Positions 32,826 to 47,099 are shown, numbered from the stretch's first letter. The stretch is 64,000 nt of DNA from Manduca sexta (GCF_014839805.1 NC_051139.1:4402001-4466000), one strand, 5' to 3'. Notes: generated by a model not told the origin, from the letters alone. Numbers and translations are program-made.

Positions 32826-35800
32826 CCTAATTATATATGAATACTAGCTTATAATCATATGTAAATACAGAATTCTGAATAATCAGAGGAAAATTCAAGT
32901 GATGTATTTGAAAACATTAAGTAGGTACTTACGCTCGTTTTATAAATTAATGTGATTATTTCGTTGCCGCCGAAATGCGTCCGCAAATATTGGTGTACTG
33001 CCAAGAAATAGATTATGTGTGTCATAAAACACGTTGTCCTTAAAAAAAAATAAAATTATGTGTGTGTTGACCTGAATTTATGAGCAATTATTAGTTTTGC
33101 CGCATTCTCAAATGATTTTTAAGTAGTTTTAGAAAATTCTGGAATAACATATTTAAATAGAAAAATAAGGTGGCGTTAATTCATATTTTATTAAAATGTA
33201 CCAATCATCACTCGATTGAGACTTAACGGAACTGAGGCTATGTGTGCCAAATTTCTTCCAAATTCACGCAGCAGTTGCATTTTCTTTTTACAAACAAGTT
33301 TTTAAATTTTTATGTTTATATTAATAGCAGGATGTAGGATTAAATGACATTTAGTAGCATTTATAACTTTGCGGTTCTATATTTAAAAAAATCAGTAAAA
33401 TGTTTAGAAAGGCAGATTAATATCTATATAATCTTATAAAAATGTTTCATATGCTTTTTTTTACTCGTGTCGCTTATTATCTCGTATTTTTTTCTTGATG
33501 ATAATGTAAACTCATAACACAGCCGTGTAACGTTATCTTTTTAAAATTTGCGTGGAATGGTATTTTGTTTGTAATTTAAATTGTCATAAACGCGACGTGG
33601 TGCATTACTTGCTGTTATGAACTGTAAAAATAACGCGTGGTATAGGGAATCAGGCATCTATAGTGACAGTGACCTCTGTACAAACATAGTACACCTTCTT
33701 ATGATACAAAATACAAAATCAAATTGCTTTAAAATGCTTCGAAAAAAGTTAGATTCCAAGAACTACAAAATAACTAATTTGAATAAAAAATGCAATAAAT
33801 ATTTAAATATTCAGTGTCATGTTTTAGTGAGTTCACATTCTTGACTTTTATAATTTTAAATGGTATTCATTACAACGGTACAAATATTCTCCTGTGCATT
33901 ATAGTGAATTAAGGTATGTATGTTTTAACATTTAAATAGCCAGCAATCTATGTCGACATGTTATATTTGTTAAATGTAACGTGTGAGTCCCCAGGTAGAA
34001 CGGGTAATGTAGTGGCATGCCTTGATTTTTTATGAGCACCTGTATTAATAGGGCTGTCTGGACTAAATATAGATACATATATAAGGTATTATAAATTATA
34101 GTATTTACATTGTAAGGACCAAAACAATATGTTCGTCTGTATATAATTTTTTAAATGTATTTTGTTTTGATATTATTTTATTGTATTGAGCAAAAAGGAT
34201 TCTCTTATTTACATTTTTGCTTTAATATAGCTTTCGAAGCTATAATTTTAGCAATAATTGCCAAAATAATGTTATAAACAATCTTGTATACACATTATAT
34301 TTCAAAACTACCAAATCGAGAAATATTTTTCGACTGGCAACCCTGTACTCAAGGCACCAATCAGGCGCGCCGCTGAGTGCGTGAACGCATCGTTTCGCCG
34401 ATAGTAATTTACTGTTGTTGCTAATTGCTACCGAGCTAGTCGGCTTCAGACCGGTCGCGATATAATTATGTGACATAGTAAAAGTATAAAAGTAATAACA
34501 CTGCACCATGTTCATTACAACTTGAATGTCGCGCTACATGTTATATAAGATTACGTAATATTCAGGTCCTAAAGCTGTGTAAAACTCAAAAATTATAATC
34601 GATGATATTTAAGCTTACTCCAGTGTATTATTTTTATGGTTTTAAGGACGATACCGAAGTTAAGTTTGTCTTTATAAGGTTATGTGTGCAAATCTGTGAA
34701 AGATAATTCGGATAGAAAGTCGAAGACGATCTAATGTTCATATTTATTTGAGTAATCATTTTTTTATTCGCTTAGCATGTTTTTAAATCTGAATTTTTAA
34801 AAAAAGAATTGTTGTGTGTAGTCATATTATTATATAAGCAAGTGCAACATAATTTTATTATTTAAGCAAATGCAACAACTTGTATTATTCTCTATAAAAA
34901 AACTTAAATTTTAGGAAATCTTTAATGCCTCTTTCGCAACTTCAAAGTTAATACTACTCATCACATAAAGTATCAGCCGGCTAAATAAAAAGTTACAGTC
35001 TCCTCTATGCTATCTAATAAATCGGGTACTGTCTATATTAGCTGTTTAATAGATTACCACTTCAAACTTGTGAACAGGCGCTAAGGTATCTTAGAAATAG
35101 TCATTTTTTCGTTCTAAGTAAATTGTTAGAAAAGCCCTTAGTGAGTGCTTACAGAATTCTAACTAGGTGTATCGTACTGTATCATCAAGGTCGTAAGTGA
35201 GTTCGTAAACAAACCAATTAATTTTTTATACCTACCTACCAAATGTTTGTTTTAAGTAGGCAGATAAAAATCTTTCAGACGCCTTTTTACCTGATAATAT
35301 GACCCAATTGGGTGTTTTCCATATTATAAAGTTCTGTTTATGCAGTATTTTTACGAGAATACGTCACAAATCAAGCAAGGCCATTTAGATATTGACAGTT
35401 AATTTTATTTAGTTAAAAAAGAATAGAGCACTATAATGTAATTTGAAATAAAGCTCGATTTTTTCCAAGGCTTAATGGTTTTGTTATAAAATGGGAGTCT
35501 TGTGTCACAGGTAACTTTTAAACCTAATTCACACTTGGCTAGAAGAACTAGGATCCTTGTGACAGGTGCAACCATCTTGTTTATGGTTATGTCAACTTTT
35601 TTCATTTACATAAAGTGTAATTTGAAAATCACCCCTACCGATATAGACTTACGGTTCAGTCAAACAACAAAATTAAGTTTACATAGCCGACGCGCTTACC
35701 ACGTTCCCAGGCGATCGGCGGGTACTGCACATTTTTTTATTTTTTTATCTGAAACGGGTCTACAATGAGAAGATTCTGGTTTTGCAAGGCAACTTGCAAT

Positions 35801-38164
35801 GTCGGTACTTGATAGTAGGCTTTAGATATTATCAACAAGTTAGGTATTTAGTTATAAAATTTTAGTATTTTTTATAATGTCAACTTTACCTAAAAGCACC
35901 TTATTATTTGCTATAATAAAATAACTTATCTTCTATACCGAGAAATTCTATTATGATGCCTACTAAAGTAAACATCTTTCGAAAAAACAAAGTGGATTAC
36001 AAAATACTGTGAATAAAATATTTTGACGTTTCATAATAAAAAATAAAAATATTGATTACATAAAAAATATGTTTATAATTAAATATATTTATTTTTAAAC
36101 GACATAAATTATGACTCTACATTCTTAAAAAACCCAATAACTCGTATTTATGTAGTTTTATCTCAAATATATATATATAGATGCTGATTTCAAAAAGCAT
36201 ATAACTGGCAATACCAGTCTCAGTATTATTTACACGGCGATAACGTTAACATTATTATGGCAATAACACTTTTTATTACATTACTGCGTTTCCCCTCGTA
36301 TCAACTTGTCCAAGTGTATTGAGTCCGCAATGATAAAGAATTTATGAATTAGAATCGTTACTTGCCAGTCAAAGTAAAATTAAAATCGAGTCTGCGAAGC
36401 CCTGTAATGTAAAAAAAAATGTAAATGCCCTCCGTGACTAGGACAGCTTCTTGTGACCTTGACGGCGGCCATTACTTTTTTTCGCGCGTTCAATGTTGCC
36501 AACATGACGGTGTGCGGTGCGTTCGTTTATTATTTTTTCTTTTAAGGTAACTCGTTATGCAACCTTCTTTTTATTTGAAAACTGACTCCGCTATTAGGCG
36601 GACCATAGCTGTGTTAAAAAACGCGTGTAATTACATAACTCTTGTGGTTTTTAATACTCCAGTATTACTTATTGCTGATTTTAATAAAATATTTTTGGAT
36701 TATTTCAAATATATAATCAAACCATGTGTTCCTAGAGTCACAATACAATAACATCGTAAGGTTTGAGATTCGATTCCCAAAACGAATAAAATTCAAAACT
36801 CAACTTTTTTCGATTCGTAAACAAAATGAGTGAGTTATTCCTTTGGTTTGGAATTTACGTTCGACAAGATGAATTCCTCCCCCCACATCACGAGATGAAA
36901 TAAGTATGGCGAACCGTGAAAGCCTTATTTATACCTCTACATACTTCTTTGATGAATTATGACACTGGCTTGAACGTATGTTACTTAAAAAGAAACAATT
37001 AAAACTTTTTCATAATCATATTAATTTGTTCCCATAACGTAAAATAACAATGCATACATGCAATAAATGTAAATTTTAATATAATTCTTGCAATCAGAAT
37101 AATATAACGTTTTTGCGACCTCTTTAATCCCATACAAATTAGGTACATAATATCATTTTGTTTTAATTGGATTCAAGATGCAGTTTCAAACATCATTACT
37201 TTTTCCTTATTCAATTATATTTTATTTTATACAAATAAATTTAATATAATTTAGTTAGTTTAGCAATCACTTAAATACGATTTGTACTTATTGAATTAAA
37301 ATGATATAGTGTGTTATCTAAAAAAAATGTTTTTTGGTTAAAAGCCGCTTTACTTCCAAAGCCTGTAGAGTCGATATCGACTAATAATATAATTGCCGCT
37401 AAAATGAATGTAGAGTCGGTTCTATGTAATTATTATTACAAGTTTTGGAAGTATCGTAAGTTGGTTTTTCAAAATTAGTACAAAAAAAATATTGTAATAG
37501 TGAAGTATGTAATAAAATTTGCCAAAATAACGATATCGATCATTTGTTTTCTCGAATTGTAAACCTGCGCTAAAAAAATATATAATTGCCAATTGTAAAC
37601 ATAAATATAAGTACCTCATTATTCAATTTTCCGTATAGTATTTAGTGTGATTAACAGGTTCGTGTAACTTGAACGGGTATCTACCTGATACATATTTTTT
37701 TTCCTTCCCTATATATAATATAGGTACCTACCACCTGTTATGTACCGTATGTAGTATGAACTGGTAGGATTTAGAGTATAATCGAAAAAATATATTACTT
37801 AATTAAAAATATATATTCAAAGAATGACTCAGTGTACTCTTCATTTATAGCCAAACAATAGCAAAAATAACCATCTAAATTTATCAGACTTTTTGCGTAT
37901 GGCACCACCGTTTGGGACGTGTCACATGTTATCTATTCCGGCTGACAGGGTTCCGTAATCCGCTTCCTAGCTGAGATAGCACGTATGCTGGATTCGGTGA
38001 CGAATTTCGCTAATCGAGTGTTAAGATTAGTCTTTTGGAATGAATGTTTATTGGGAACGCTGTATTTTCCGATAGGGATTTCACACGTTTGATGGGATGT
38101 TTGAATCTCTATATATTTATTTTGTGCAACATTTTGAATTTATATTTAATTAAGCGCATAAAGC
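32826..38164. other. Intronic stretch without genes
   Basis: No coding I can support across 5.3 kb; frames at 33617, 34240, 35405, 35502, 36557 and 37422 (64-91 codons) have no motif. Two GC-richer patches stand out: 34325-34465 (a CCAAT box, 'AGGCGCGCCGCTGAGTGCGT', 'ACCGGTCGCGATAT') and 36430-36540 (see the nuclear-receptor site). 35695-35735 is a smaller one. Around 36765 a TTTGAGATTCGATTCCCAAA run looks like a worn SINE box B. The rest is AT-rich. Confidence 0.45.
36454..36462 (-). promoter_or_regulatory. FTZ-F1/ERR-type nuclear receptor site
   Basis: TGACCTTGA is the complement of TCAAGGTCA, the consensus for monomeric nuclear receptors such as FTZ-F1 and ERR. It is followed at once by CGGCGGCCATT, a YY1/Pho-like core, in a small GC-rich island (36430-36540). 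ERR and MEF2 both act in muscle metabolism in animals, but a role here is inference. Confidence 0.3.
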
Positions 38165-38280
38165 TGTTGGTCGTATGCCTGATCTCTCCGGTCATGTCGG
38201 ATTGCCGTCTTACCGGACTATGAGAGTGAAGGAACGAATGCACGCGGTATTACGCACACACTTGTGCAGTATATTTCCTG
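38165..38280 (+). repeat. SINE family C, internal fragment
   Basis: Reverse complement of the block at 16558-16700 and 20205-20320: 'GCCTGATCTCTCCGGTCATG', 'TCGGATTGCCGTCTTACCGG', 'ACTATGAGAGTGAAGGAACG', 'ACGCACACACTTGTGCAGTA'. Head and tail are missing or eroded. Confidence 0.8.
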
Positions 38281-38954
38281 CGTACCAGTAGGTTGATTCC
38301 CTATGCTACTCGCGATAACACACCGTAAACGCGTGTTGTCAAAACAAGCTCTAAACACAAAGGCGTTTCATACACGCGCCACGATGTGTAATTGAAAAAT
38401 AGGTATTGTGTATGCCATACGATAGGTTGTCTATGCTTAATATTTTTTATTACGATGTGTTAATGCGTTCAGAAATCTTTCATCCCCCTCGAATCGGCAA
38501 GTATCGGTTTTTGAAAAGGCTTTTTTTGTTTGTATTCGTGATATTAAATGATGTAACTCGAATAAATCACTGCCAAACTTTATTTAATCCCCATTTTTGT
38601 ATATACTTAAATGTAAGAAACATGAAAGGAATATAAAAATAATTTAAAGAAATTTCTGTAGATTGTGATTGTTTTCAAACGAAAAATATAACTTCAAAAT
38701 TATTGTCAAATGTCAATGTCATTGACTTATTTACTTGATTTGTTTACTAAAGCCACATTTTAAAAATTGAATTGAATTGATATATTGAATGCTACTGAAG
38801 ATTTTACACGAATGCTGTTATATGAATAATAGTAAATGCTGTTGTGCTTATGCAGTTTATGTTAAATTAGCGCTAACAACGTATATTAATAGGAATTCTA
38901 CGGACCTTCCATTATAAAATTTGTTGCAAAATCGACAAGGCATTAACTCAAATT
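38281..38954. other. Intronic stretch, nothing recognised
   Basis: The 76-codon frame at 38406-38636 has no motif. 38710-38790 is a run of short T/G-A repeats ('TGAATTGAATTGATATATTG'). Otherwise AT-rich and blank. Confidence 0.45.
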
Positions 38955-39135
38955 CTTTTTTTTTTTTATTTAGTTAAATAATGTAACGAGGATGCCGTTT
39001 ACCTGATGATAAGCGATACGACCGCCCATAAACAGTTACAATGCCATCCGGAACTTTGAATTGTAAAGCACTATGTGACGTTCCACAGTAGGTTTTCAGA
39101 ATGAGACAAAGATTTTAGGTCTTATAAAGAAATTA
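38955..39135 (+). repeat. Repeat E fragment
   Basis: A T-run is followed by 'AACGAGGATGCCGTTTACCT', 'GATGATAAGCGATACGACCG' and 'CCCATAAACAGTTACAATGC', matching the module at 17270 and 62498. It is truncated at both ends. Confidence 0.6.
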
Positions 39136-42100
39136 CGCTAGTTACAATTTCCTCTAAACTGGTACACATCAGTGCATGGACACAGTTTAACTTGGCTATA
39201 GAAATAGACATTGCCGTAGACACCTTATAACTATTAAGACTGACACTCACATATAACAGACTTACCAACAATAATTAAAATAAGTGTATATTGCCTATTA
39301 AACGTTATTTTTAAAAATTTATAGCTCTATTACCTAGTAACTTCTATTTGCCGCTCAACCGGCATTAATCTTTTGGAATAAAAGTACTCTATTCAATTCA
39401 CAGCTCACTGTCTGAGTACCATATTTCATACACATTCATTTAGTTATTAAGGTGAAACTGATTAATTAACAAACATTCAAACTCATGTATAGAAATTTTA
39501 CTTAAGTATATTATGTTATCTAAGACTGAACAACAAATAAAAAATAAAACAAAAATAATATGTTGTTAAAACTGAGTATATTTTACTATTATTTATTTGG
39601 AATATCTTGCATTACATTCACTATCCTGTAAAAGAAATTATTTTATTATTACATTTGATATTATCAGTTTTGTTAACATTAGTATTCAATGTAAGATGCC
39701 TTTGGTCTCCTAAAATAAAAAGAAAGTGTTTGTACAAACAATTTTAGATTTAACATGATTACATACTTTTGTTTGTAATTGTGTAAAATTATTGGGATTA
39801 CCTACATGAAATTTTTGCTTTGTTCCCCTGGATCGATATTCACATTTAGAAGATTTTGATATTTAATTTAAAGCTGGCTAAGCCCTTGATTAAGACCTCT
39901 ACCAATTACTTATAACAACAATAATGTATAACTAGTAAAAATTTCTTCAATAATCTTTATTGTTGTTATCAAACTTTATAGGTACAAAACTTTCACCACA
40001 AAGAAACTACATAGTATTAATTGTAATGTACATAATTAAGAAAACATTGTTTAAAAAGATACCTTCATTAGTGTTTTATATTTGTTTGGCCTATCTATTT
40101 ACTAATAGAAATATTACATCGAAGTAATAAAAATAAACTTGATTGACCTCAATTGTTGTCAAAAGTCGGGTTGCCAGTAGTAAAGTAGCTTATTTTTCAC
40201 CGCTGAGCCCATAACACAAATTTGACTATCAAGATACAAAAACATAGGTTTGAATATTAATTCGATCATTTAGGATTTATGTTTGTTTTTGTTTCTGATA
40301 AGGTAGAATATTATATTTGAGTTTTCACGATGTAAAGAGGATACTATCGTCAATAGAAATTATACAGTCGTTGTATCTAAATAATTAATTTGTCTAAACG
40401 CGCATAGACGCGCTGGATTGCCGCACGTTATTTTGACAATTCGTAACATGCCCATAAGGCGGATGTGTCACACCTCATCGTGTTTATGAAATGTCAAATT
40501 AGCATCCAGAATACTCTTACACAGTCATAACACGAAGTTAACGAAACACGCCGTGTTACAAGTTCGACATTGTCGTAGAGAATCATGCCCCTGGCTGATC
40601 TACGTCAAGTCTAGCCGTCAGGGCCGAAATTACGTGCGTTAATTTAAATACGTACAGTTTAATAATGTAAAAAGTAAAATATATTACAGAAATGTATATA
40701 TATGTATGTACCTACTAATCTTTTTAAATGGAACGTACTTATCGTTGTCACAAATGAAGACTTCCATTGGCACTCAAAGTTGATGCGTTCATACTCATAC
40801 GTCCGGAATAAAATAATTGGACCGCGTTCGAGAACTGAAGTAGCCAACTAGGTAAACCTTACGTGAAATCATTCCACTTTCTTCGCTCTAACCCCGCGAC
40901 ACATCGTTAGCACGATATTCAAGGACAGCCCGCCACACCTACAAGGGTTTAGTGGTTACCCCATAGCATTCGCGCCTACGTATTCCGCACTCTACGAGTT
41001 GGAGATAGAATTCAGTTCCGCGTAGAGCGTGCCAACGGCTCTCAGGCCGCAGATTGAATAAACTGCTTGACACAGATTCGCGTTTCGGGTCAGACGGGTG
41101 CCGGAGCCCGGTAAACAAAATGCTTCGTTACGTCTTACGATTGGAAAATGGTTGGTAACGTTACTAATAATTGAGTAGTCTAAAATATAATTATAGCATA
41201 CCTACTTTGTATCAAAAATGTCGCATCACCAAACAAAACTTCATACATTCCTAGAGTTTATCGCTCTATGATATAAATTCAGCATGTCCATAACGTAAAT
41301 TACAATGTTTTATTTGTTATCAAATAATTTAGTATGATAACGATGATGTAACGTTATCCAGTCATTTGGGGATTATTAATAACGCAATATTAGGCAACAT
41401 TTAAATGTGTTTAAGTATGACTGGCAGTACTTACACCTGTCGGACGAACTATGAAAGTCGTCTACACCCCGAAACGACCGCTTTCCTAGACTTATATTAT
41501 TTTAATTCGGATTTTTTGTTACATTATAGGCCGACCAGGAAAATACAAAACCTACTTTATGAACGTTTCCTTTGCTTTTTCAATTTAAAATAAATGCCAT
41601 TAAATAAAATAAATTTCATTTTTTACCACATGGCGAAATTTTTATTTCCTGATGAAACTATACAACACTGATAAATTGGTTACCTATGCCAAAATAATAT
41701 ATGAATCTACAGCAGAGATTAATGAAACCACTATAAAAATGTATTTAATTAAATAGAAGGAGAGTTAATTGTGACAATGAAATCAGTTCCCGTATCTGGT
41801 TGCAGCTCGACTGTTTTGACAACTACGATAAGATATAACATGAATTCAGAGACCAAATGTTTCTGGAAATTTTCCGACGAATAAATTAATTCTTAAATAA
41901 AGTTACGAGTTATAATTAATGTCAGATGCATATCTGCGTATATATATCGGCTATAATAAAAAACTGTAGTTTTTCAATTCACTCCCTGGAACAAAGCTTA
42001 CCTTTATCATAAATAAAGAATACATTTAATTAATCACAAAAAACGGACGCGTCATAAACAAGATTTGCATGTTATTTTCAAAAGTATGTTCAACTGCAGC

Positions 42101-44242
42101 CATGTTTTTCCCGAGATAATTAAATAAGTGAAAGCGTAGTCTTTGCTATTAGTAGTAACAAGAAAATAACCAAGCCAGCTCGATTTGTAAACGAGACTTG
42201 AATGTTGGATGGCCGCCCGGCAACTGATAGTATCTTCAGTGGCGCCATCTTCGCGTATTAGCATCTCAACAGAAACTCCTTGCGTCTACAATTTGACATT
42301 TTAATCTTCACACAAAGAACTGACCTGACTCTTCTTATCTGAAGTTTTGCCAAGTTATATATACGGCTGGGAAAATTGTTTCTCATAAGAATTTTAATGT
42401 ATTTGTTAAAGAGATAAGTGTTCCAGAGCAGCAATGTTAGGATTGTAATCGGTATCTATTAGCTGCATCTTAAACAGAATGTAACAAATGAATGGCGTTT
42501 TGTAATACATCGTTTCCTTGCTGTTTGTTTAAGTTTAAAGATTACGTACGGTAAGAATCATTTTCACTAAAGAAATCAAATTAACAATTAAATTCACAAT
42601 ACAATTCCAAAAATAATGCCTTCATTAAAAATGGGTCAGACCTCACAAAAGTGATAAAATTATTAGCAAAGAAAGTAGCATATCGTGATTATAAACGTGA
42701 TGCCCATACAATACTATAGATTAGAACAGATTTGTTTTCGATAATCGTAAGATCTGACCTCGTTATTGATAACTGTGCCAATTCATTGATTCATCTGATT
42801 AGCAATTACAGAGATTCATGCTCTATTTTGGCAATACATTTTCGCGCTAGACACAACATTGGAGTTTATATCACGTAGAATTTATTTAGTCAAGATTCAG
42901 ACGATGTAAAAAATAATTTTAATCATTTATATAATATACATAACACTTTATGTAACACAAAAGAATAACAATACAATTCTTACAAACTCGATGAACTCAA
43001 TTTCGAAATAGCTATAATATTATATCACAAGTTTGCATCTGAAATAAGAAAACATTAAAATATAGGCAAAGTGAAATAATACAATACATTGTAGTCTTCG
43101 GAACGCAATCTCCCAAAAGGGAGCAACAGGTCGTCATGAATGAACTAAGAGTTATTTCACTTATTGTACAGCAAATATTTAACGTAAACCACACAAACTT
43201 TTTGCTTTTACTGCTCACGCGTGTCGTAAAATGGTTAAAGTCACACATGAGGTAAACGTAACTTTTTATTTTTATATTCTTATGAGATAATCTCGTGGGT
43301 TGCGTTTTTATTGTTTATCTCGAACAAAGCAACAGTTGCGAAGTTTGCATTCTTACATTACACTATAGAGATTATATTACCGTGTTGTATCCGATCTGGT
43401 CGTTTATCTTTAACTTTACCAATATCATATCCATTATTAACAACTCGAATATAGCTTCTAAAAATAAAGAGAATCCATGTTTGCACCTAATTGCGAACCT
43501 CGTGTTACTGCGAGTGCAAATCAGTCTCCTAGAAACCATGCCGAGATAAATACTGCTATTTCCACTCATACTTACTACGAAGCATGGCCCTCAGTCGAAG
43601 CAGAGATTAAAATTCCCGTTTAGCAGAGAATTTCAAACGGCGTGCAATATGCATGACATGTAGTAAAAATCACTTGCATATTTCATGGGCAGTCACACGT
43701 CTTCCGTACCTTGGCGTTCAACCCGCATGCAATCATGGTAAAACATTTGATTTGTTGTCTTTAACACGCTTCTTAATCACGAAAATTGCATATATGCAAT
43801 CATTGTTACTGTTAAATATGTTTGCTTATGATTAAATGTCGAGTAATTGTATGATAGTTTGAATTTTGAATCATGTATATGAAATTGTCATGTTTAGAGT
43901 TTAGAATCTATGGACCTTATTGAAATGTTAATACGATAATTAAAATACATTCTATAAAACATATTTCACTAAAATGGAAAATTAAGCGTCTATTGTTTAT
44001 TTTTGTACAACTGAATCTATAATTTCCACAACCCCTTTACATTTCAAAGTGCTCCATAATAGTTCTTATAAAATTTAATTTCACCCGACTTAAAAGGGAA
44101 TAAGGATTATTAGAACTCTGTCTGTAGCGAAAATAGCTTCCTTTGTGAGACAGACCGTGTTTCAAAGAAATTAACAGCCATCGTTTGTCGCGCGATCTTA
44201 ATTATTTACGTTATCATCTATTCAATTAAATAGGAATATATA
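39136..44242. other. Intronic stretch without genes; one GC-rich block
   Basis: No gene. 40865-41115 is about 250 bp near 50% GC ('GACAGCCCGCCACACCTACA', 'CGCACTCTACGAGTTGGAGA', 'TTCGGGTCAGACGGGTGCCG') with no open frame of note on either strand; it may be an unrecognised retroelement piece or a conserved element. 40400-40460 and 42185-42260 are smaller CpG patches, the latter with GCGCCATCTTCGCG (YY1/Pho-like). Frames at 40659, 41405, 42052, 43012, 43295, 43372 and 43653 (60-84 codons) look fortuitous. Confidence 0.45.
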
Positions 44243-44514
44243 CATTGACGTACGTCCATATAAACTATTTCTTCAAAATTACTAAAATGGCAACCAAAAC
44301 GTCACTGTTATAATCTATTTATTCACTTTAACAAATAGTTTACTTATTTGACTAATATTTTTTATTCACATCTAGGTTTACACTTAGACTCGAGTTTTTA
44401 TATCATGAGCGTCACTCCATACACAACCACAGGCTTTCAATATTGACCATATTAAAGTCAGTTTGACTGGATTGCTGTTCAATTCAGTTGAACACAGTGA
44501 ATGTTAAATATTAT
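44243..44514 (-). repeat. Dispersed repeat D, copy 3 (inverted)
   Basis: The reverse complement aligns with copies at 1170 and 25556: 'GAACACAGTGAATG' end, 'GTGGTTGTGTATGGAGTGAC', 'GCTCATGATATAAAAACTCG', 'TGTGAATAAAAAATATTAGT' and 'AATAGTTTATATGGACGTAC', ending at GTCAATG. It lacks the first ~60 bp present in the other two. Confidence 0.75.
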
Positions 44515-47099
44515 GCAATATTTACCCCTATGTGTATCTTGTTTAGAAACGAGAATCGAAATTACCTATAATTAATTTAAATAAAGTATAGCAAAATGTT
44601 AGTCATAACTTTGAATTTTAAATTAATATTTCAATACATAAACGCGTTTAAGTGGTTTTTTTAATTACTAGAGTTTTGGCCTGACGGTCTTATGTTGAAG
44701 AAAGAACTGTTACTAATTTTCAATACTGTAGATTTTAAAGCCGATTTATAAGCATTTAGTGTTTGAGTATTTTTATTTTATAAATTAATGTGAGACGTAT
44801 CGAGTATTAAAAATAATTTAAAATATATTGTTTATTAAAACTATTATAAATATGCAGTTAAATAATTAACTGTAAGTAAACATCTATTGATGTCTGTATT
44901 ATGTGTTAAGTCGTTAGCAAGTTAAAATGTACTTAAATATGTAACTTTAAAAGTAAATTAGAGTTTTGTTTACTTTCTGGTTTATAGGTGTGTTTTACTT
45001 AATCACTCACAGAATTGTTATTTGTTTGAATAATGAAGCAACAGATTGAATTTGTAGAGCATTGATTTCCAAAAATCCTATCTTTAGTACTTAATTACAA
45101 ACACGTATATAGGTTTTTATACTTTTTGTGTCGCCTAATTTAAATTTATTAAAGTTTGCTGCTTATCAGCCATTATGAATTTCACTCATGGCTGGTTTTT
45201 CAAACATCGGATAAGTTATTTGTAAGATAAAGTGCAACACAAGTGAATTAAAAACGACATTTGAATGTATAAAATGAACAGTTTGTCTGGCTTTTATATT
45301 CAGTCAGATTATAATTTAAGTGATGGATAAATTTTACCTGAATTGAAAATGAGACCTAATTAAAACATTTAAAACTAAACAAAACACTAATTAATACTCC
45401 GAACGACACGAATGTAATCACAACACCCACATATGTTTGTAGCGTACACTTGCGGTGGCATTATCGGCACACCGCTGTTAGCTAGATGACGTCATGCAAT
45501 TGTCATCGCTGTCACGGCTAACGAGTGACACTCGGTCACCCGGCCCGCTTAAACTGTTTTAGTTTTGATTGTGGAATATTGTTTGAATTTGGAATCAATG
45601 GAGTATTGGCAAGATTTAAAATAAGAATGTCAGTTCCGTTTTTAAATTTTTATTGTTGCATTATTTGAAAAACAATAGAATAGACTATGTTAATCAATAT
45701 TTTATGATTACATAGAAACATGTTGATTAATTTAAATAATATCGCCATGAGATTATAGCAGCAAATGACATGCTATTAGTTACATATTCAAATTCAAAGA
45801 ATTACGTTTTCACACAAGAATGCAAGGGCTCAAATCTGCTATCCACTCACGAGTTTCATGACATTATACACGATGTACTCGAGCAATGAAGGAAAACATC
45901 GTTAGTAAATATAATGGAAATAATAAACGTAGTACGCGAACTAATGATCTACCAGCCATGTAGCTATCATACTTATTAAAAAATCGTTTAACATTTTGGC
46001 TCGGTTGGAGGGAAGTGAATTAACAGAATAATGTCTCGCGTACTCAAGCCAAATGTACACTCCATTTCGTGTAAGATATTACTGTTACTTCCACGTCACG
46101 TCTAGATCGACTGTAACGCTAAAGGTCGTTTACATTGAACAAAAACAACTAACTTGTGTCTACCAAAAAGGGTACATGCATCAATGGACTACTTTCAGTT
46201 TCTTTCGTGTACCAATATGGGCATAGTTTTGCGTGACCCGAATACTGGTTAGTGTTGTCTTATTCTGTCATTATATTAACTGACAAGGACAAATTATAAT
46301 TTAATCCATCGATTCAATTTTCAATCTCTACGTCCCGGCTCTTGACTTGAAAATTGCTTCTCGTTAATTTCGGCTGATAAATCGTTTGCGGATTATGAAA
46401 CCTATCTCGCTCTAAGTGATTCTTCATTAGCTAACATATTGAAATGCATGTAGCACATTAACTTACCATCATACTAATTACTTTAGTCATTTCCATTTGA
46501 CTTATCGCCCAATAAATGAAGACATTGTGAATATAAATAATGCACTCCAGCTCAGAACACAGAAAAAAAATAATTATTCGTAAAAGTACTTCAATAACAT
46601 TAATTTAAATAACGTTACTTTTTAATAGGCACTGTTTCTAATTTTCCTGCAAAGGTTATACAGAACTATATGGATTTTAATCTTGTTAAAATAACTGTAT
46701 CTAGAAAATGCTATACGTGTAAAAATATGTATCAATGTACCTATTTGAAATATATACGTACATTGCGTTGCATTCACGTGTCTTTTCCATGATAATTTAT
46801 ACCAATCTTGCAATGTAAGACAATTTCCATTAATAACCGCTGGTAAGATGACCGCTTGGTAATTGTCGGTCGACATTGACTTTGTTAGAACAGTTGTTTC
46901 ACAAACAGTTGGCATATCTATGCATTGTAAACATAGAACGAGAAGCGTGGTTCACTCTCTTTTTCTATGAACTTGATATACAACTAGCCGCGACTGAACA
47001 AAGCGTTATTACAACGTACAACGTAATTCGGCGCGTTTACTTCTTACTTTTGTCGCGCGTAATTTCAAGGACAATAGAGTTCGAGTCTCAAGTATCTTT
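44515..47099. other. Intronic stretch; CRE-containing patch at 45.5 kb
   Basis: Mostly AT-rich without genes. 45425-45560 is a GC-richer patch ('TGCGGTGGCATTATCGGCAC', 'ATCGCTGTCACGGCTAACGA', 'CACTCGGTCACCCGGCCCGC') with a perfect ATGACGTCAT at 45486-45495 followed by TGCAAT, a CRE next to a C/EBP-ATF half-site. It resembles an enhancer or small promoter. The frame at 46622-46915 (minus, 97 codons) is unsupported. Confidence 0.45.

Noticed and set aside
43295..43835. Several 60-84-codon frames clustered at 43.3-43.8 kb
   Set aside because: They lie on both strands, overlap and lack motifs, good starts or splice signals. The density of frames is within chance for the length.
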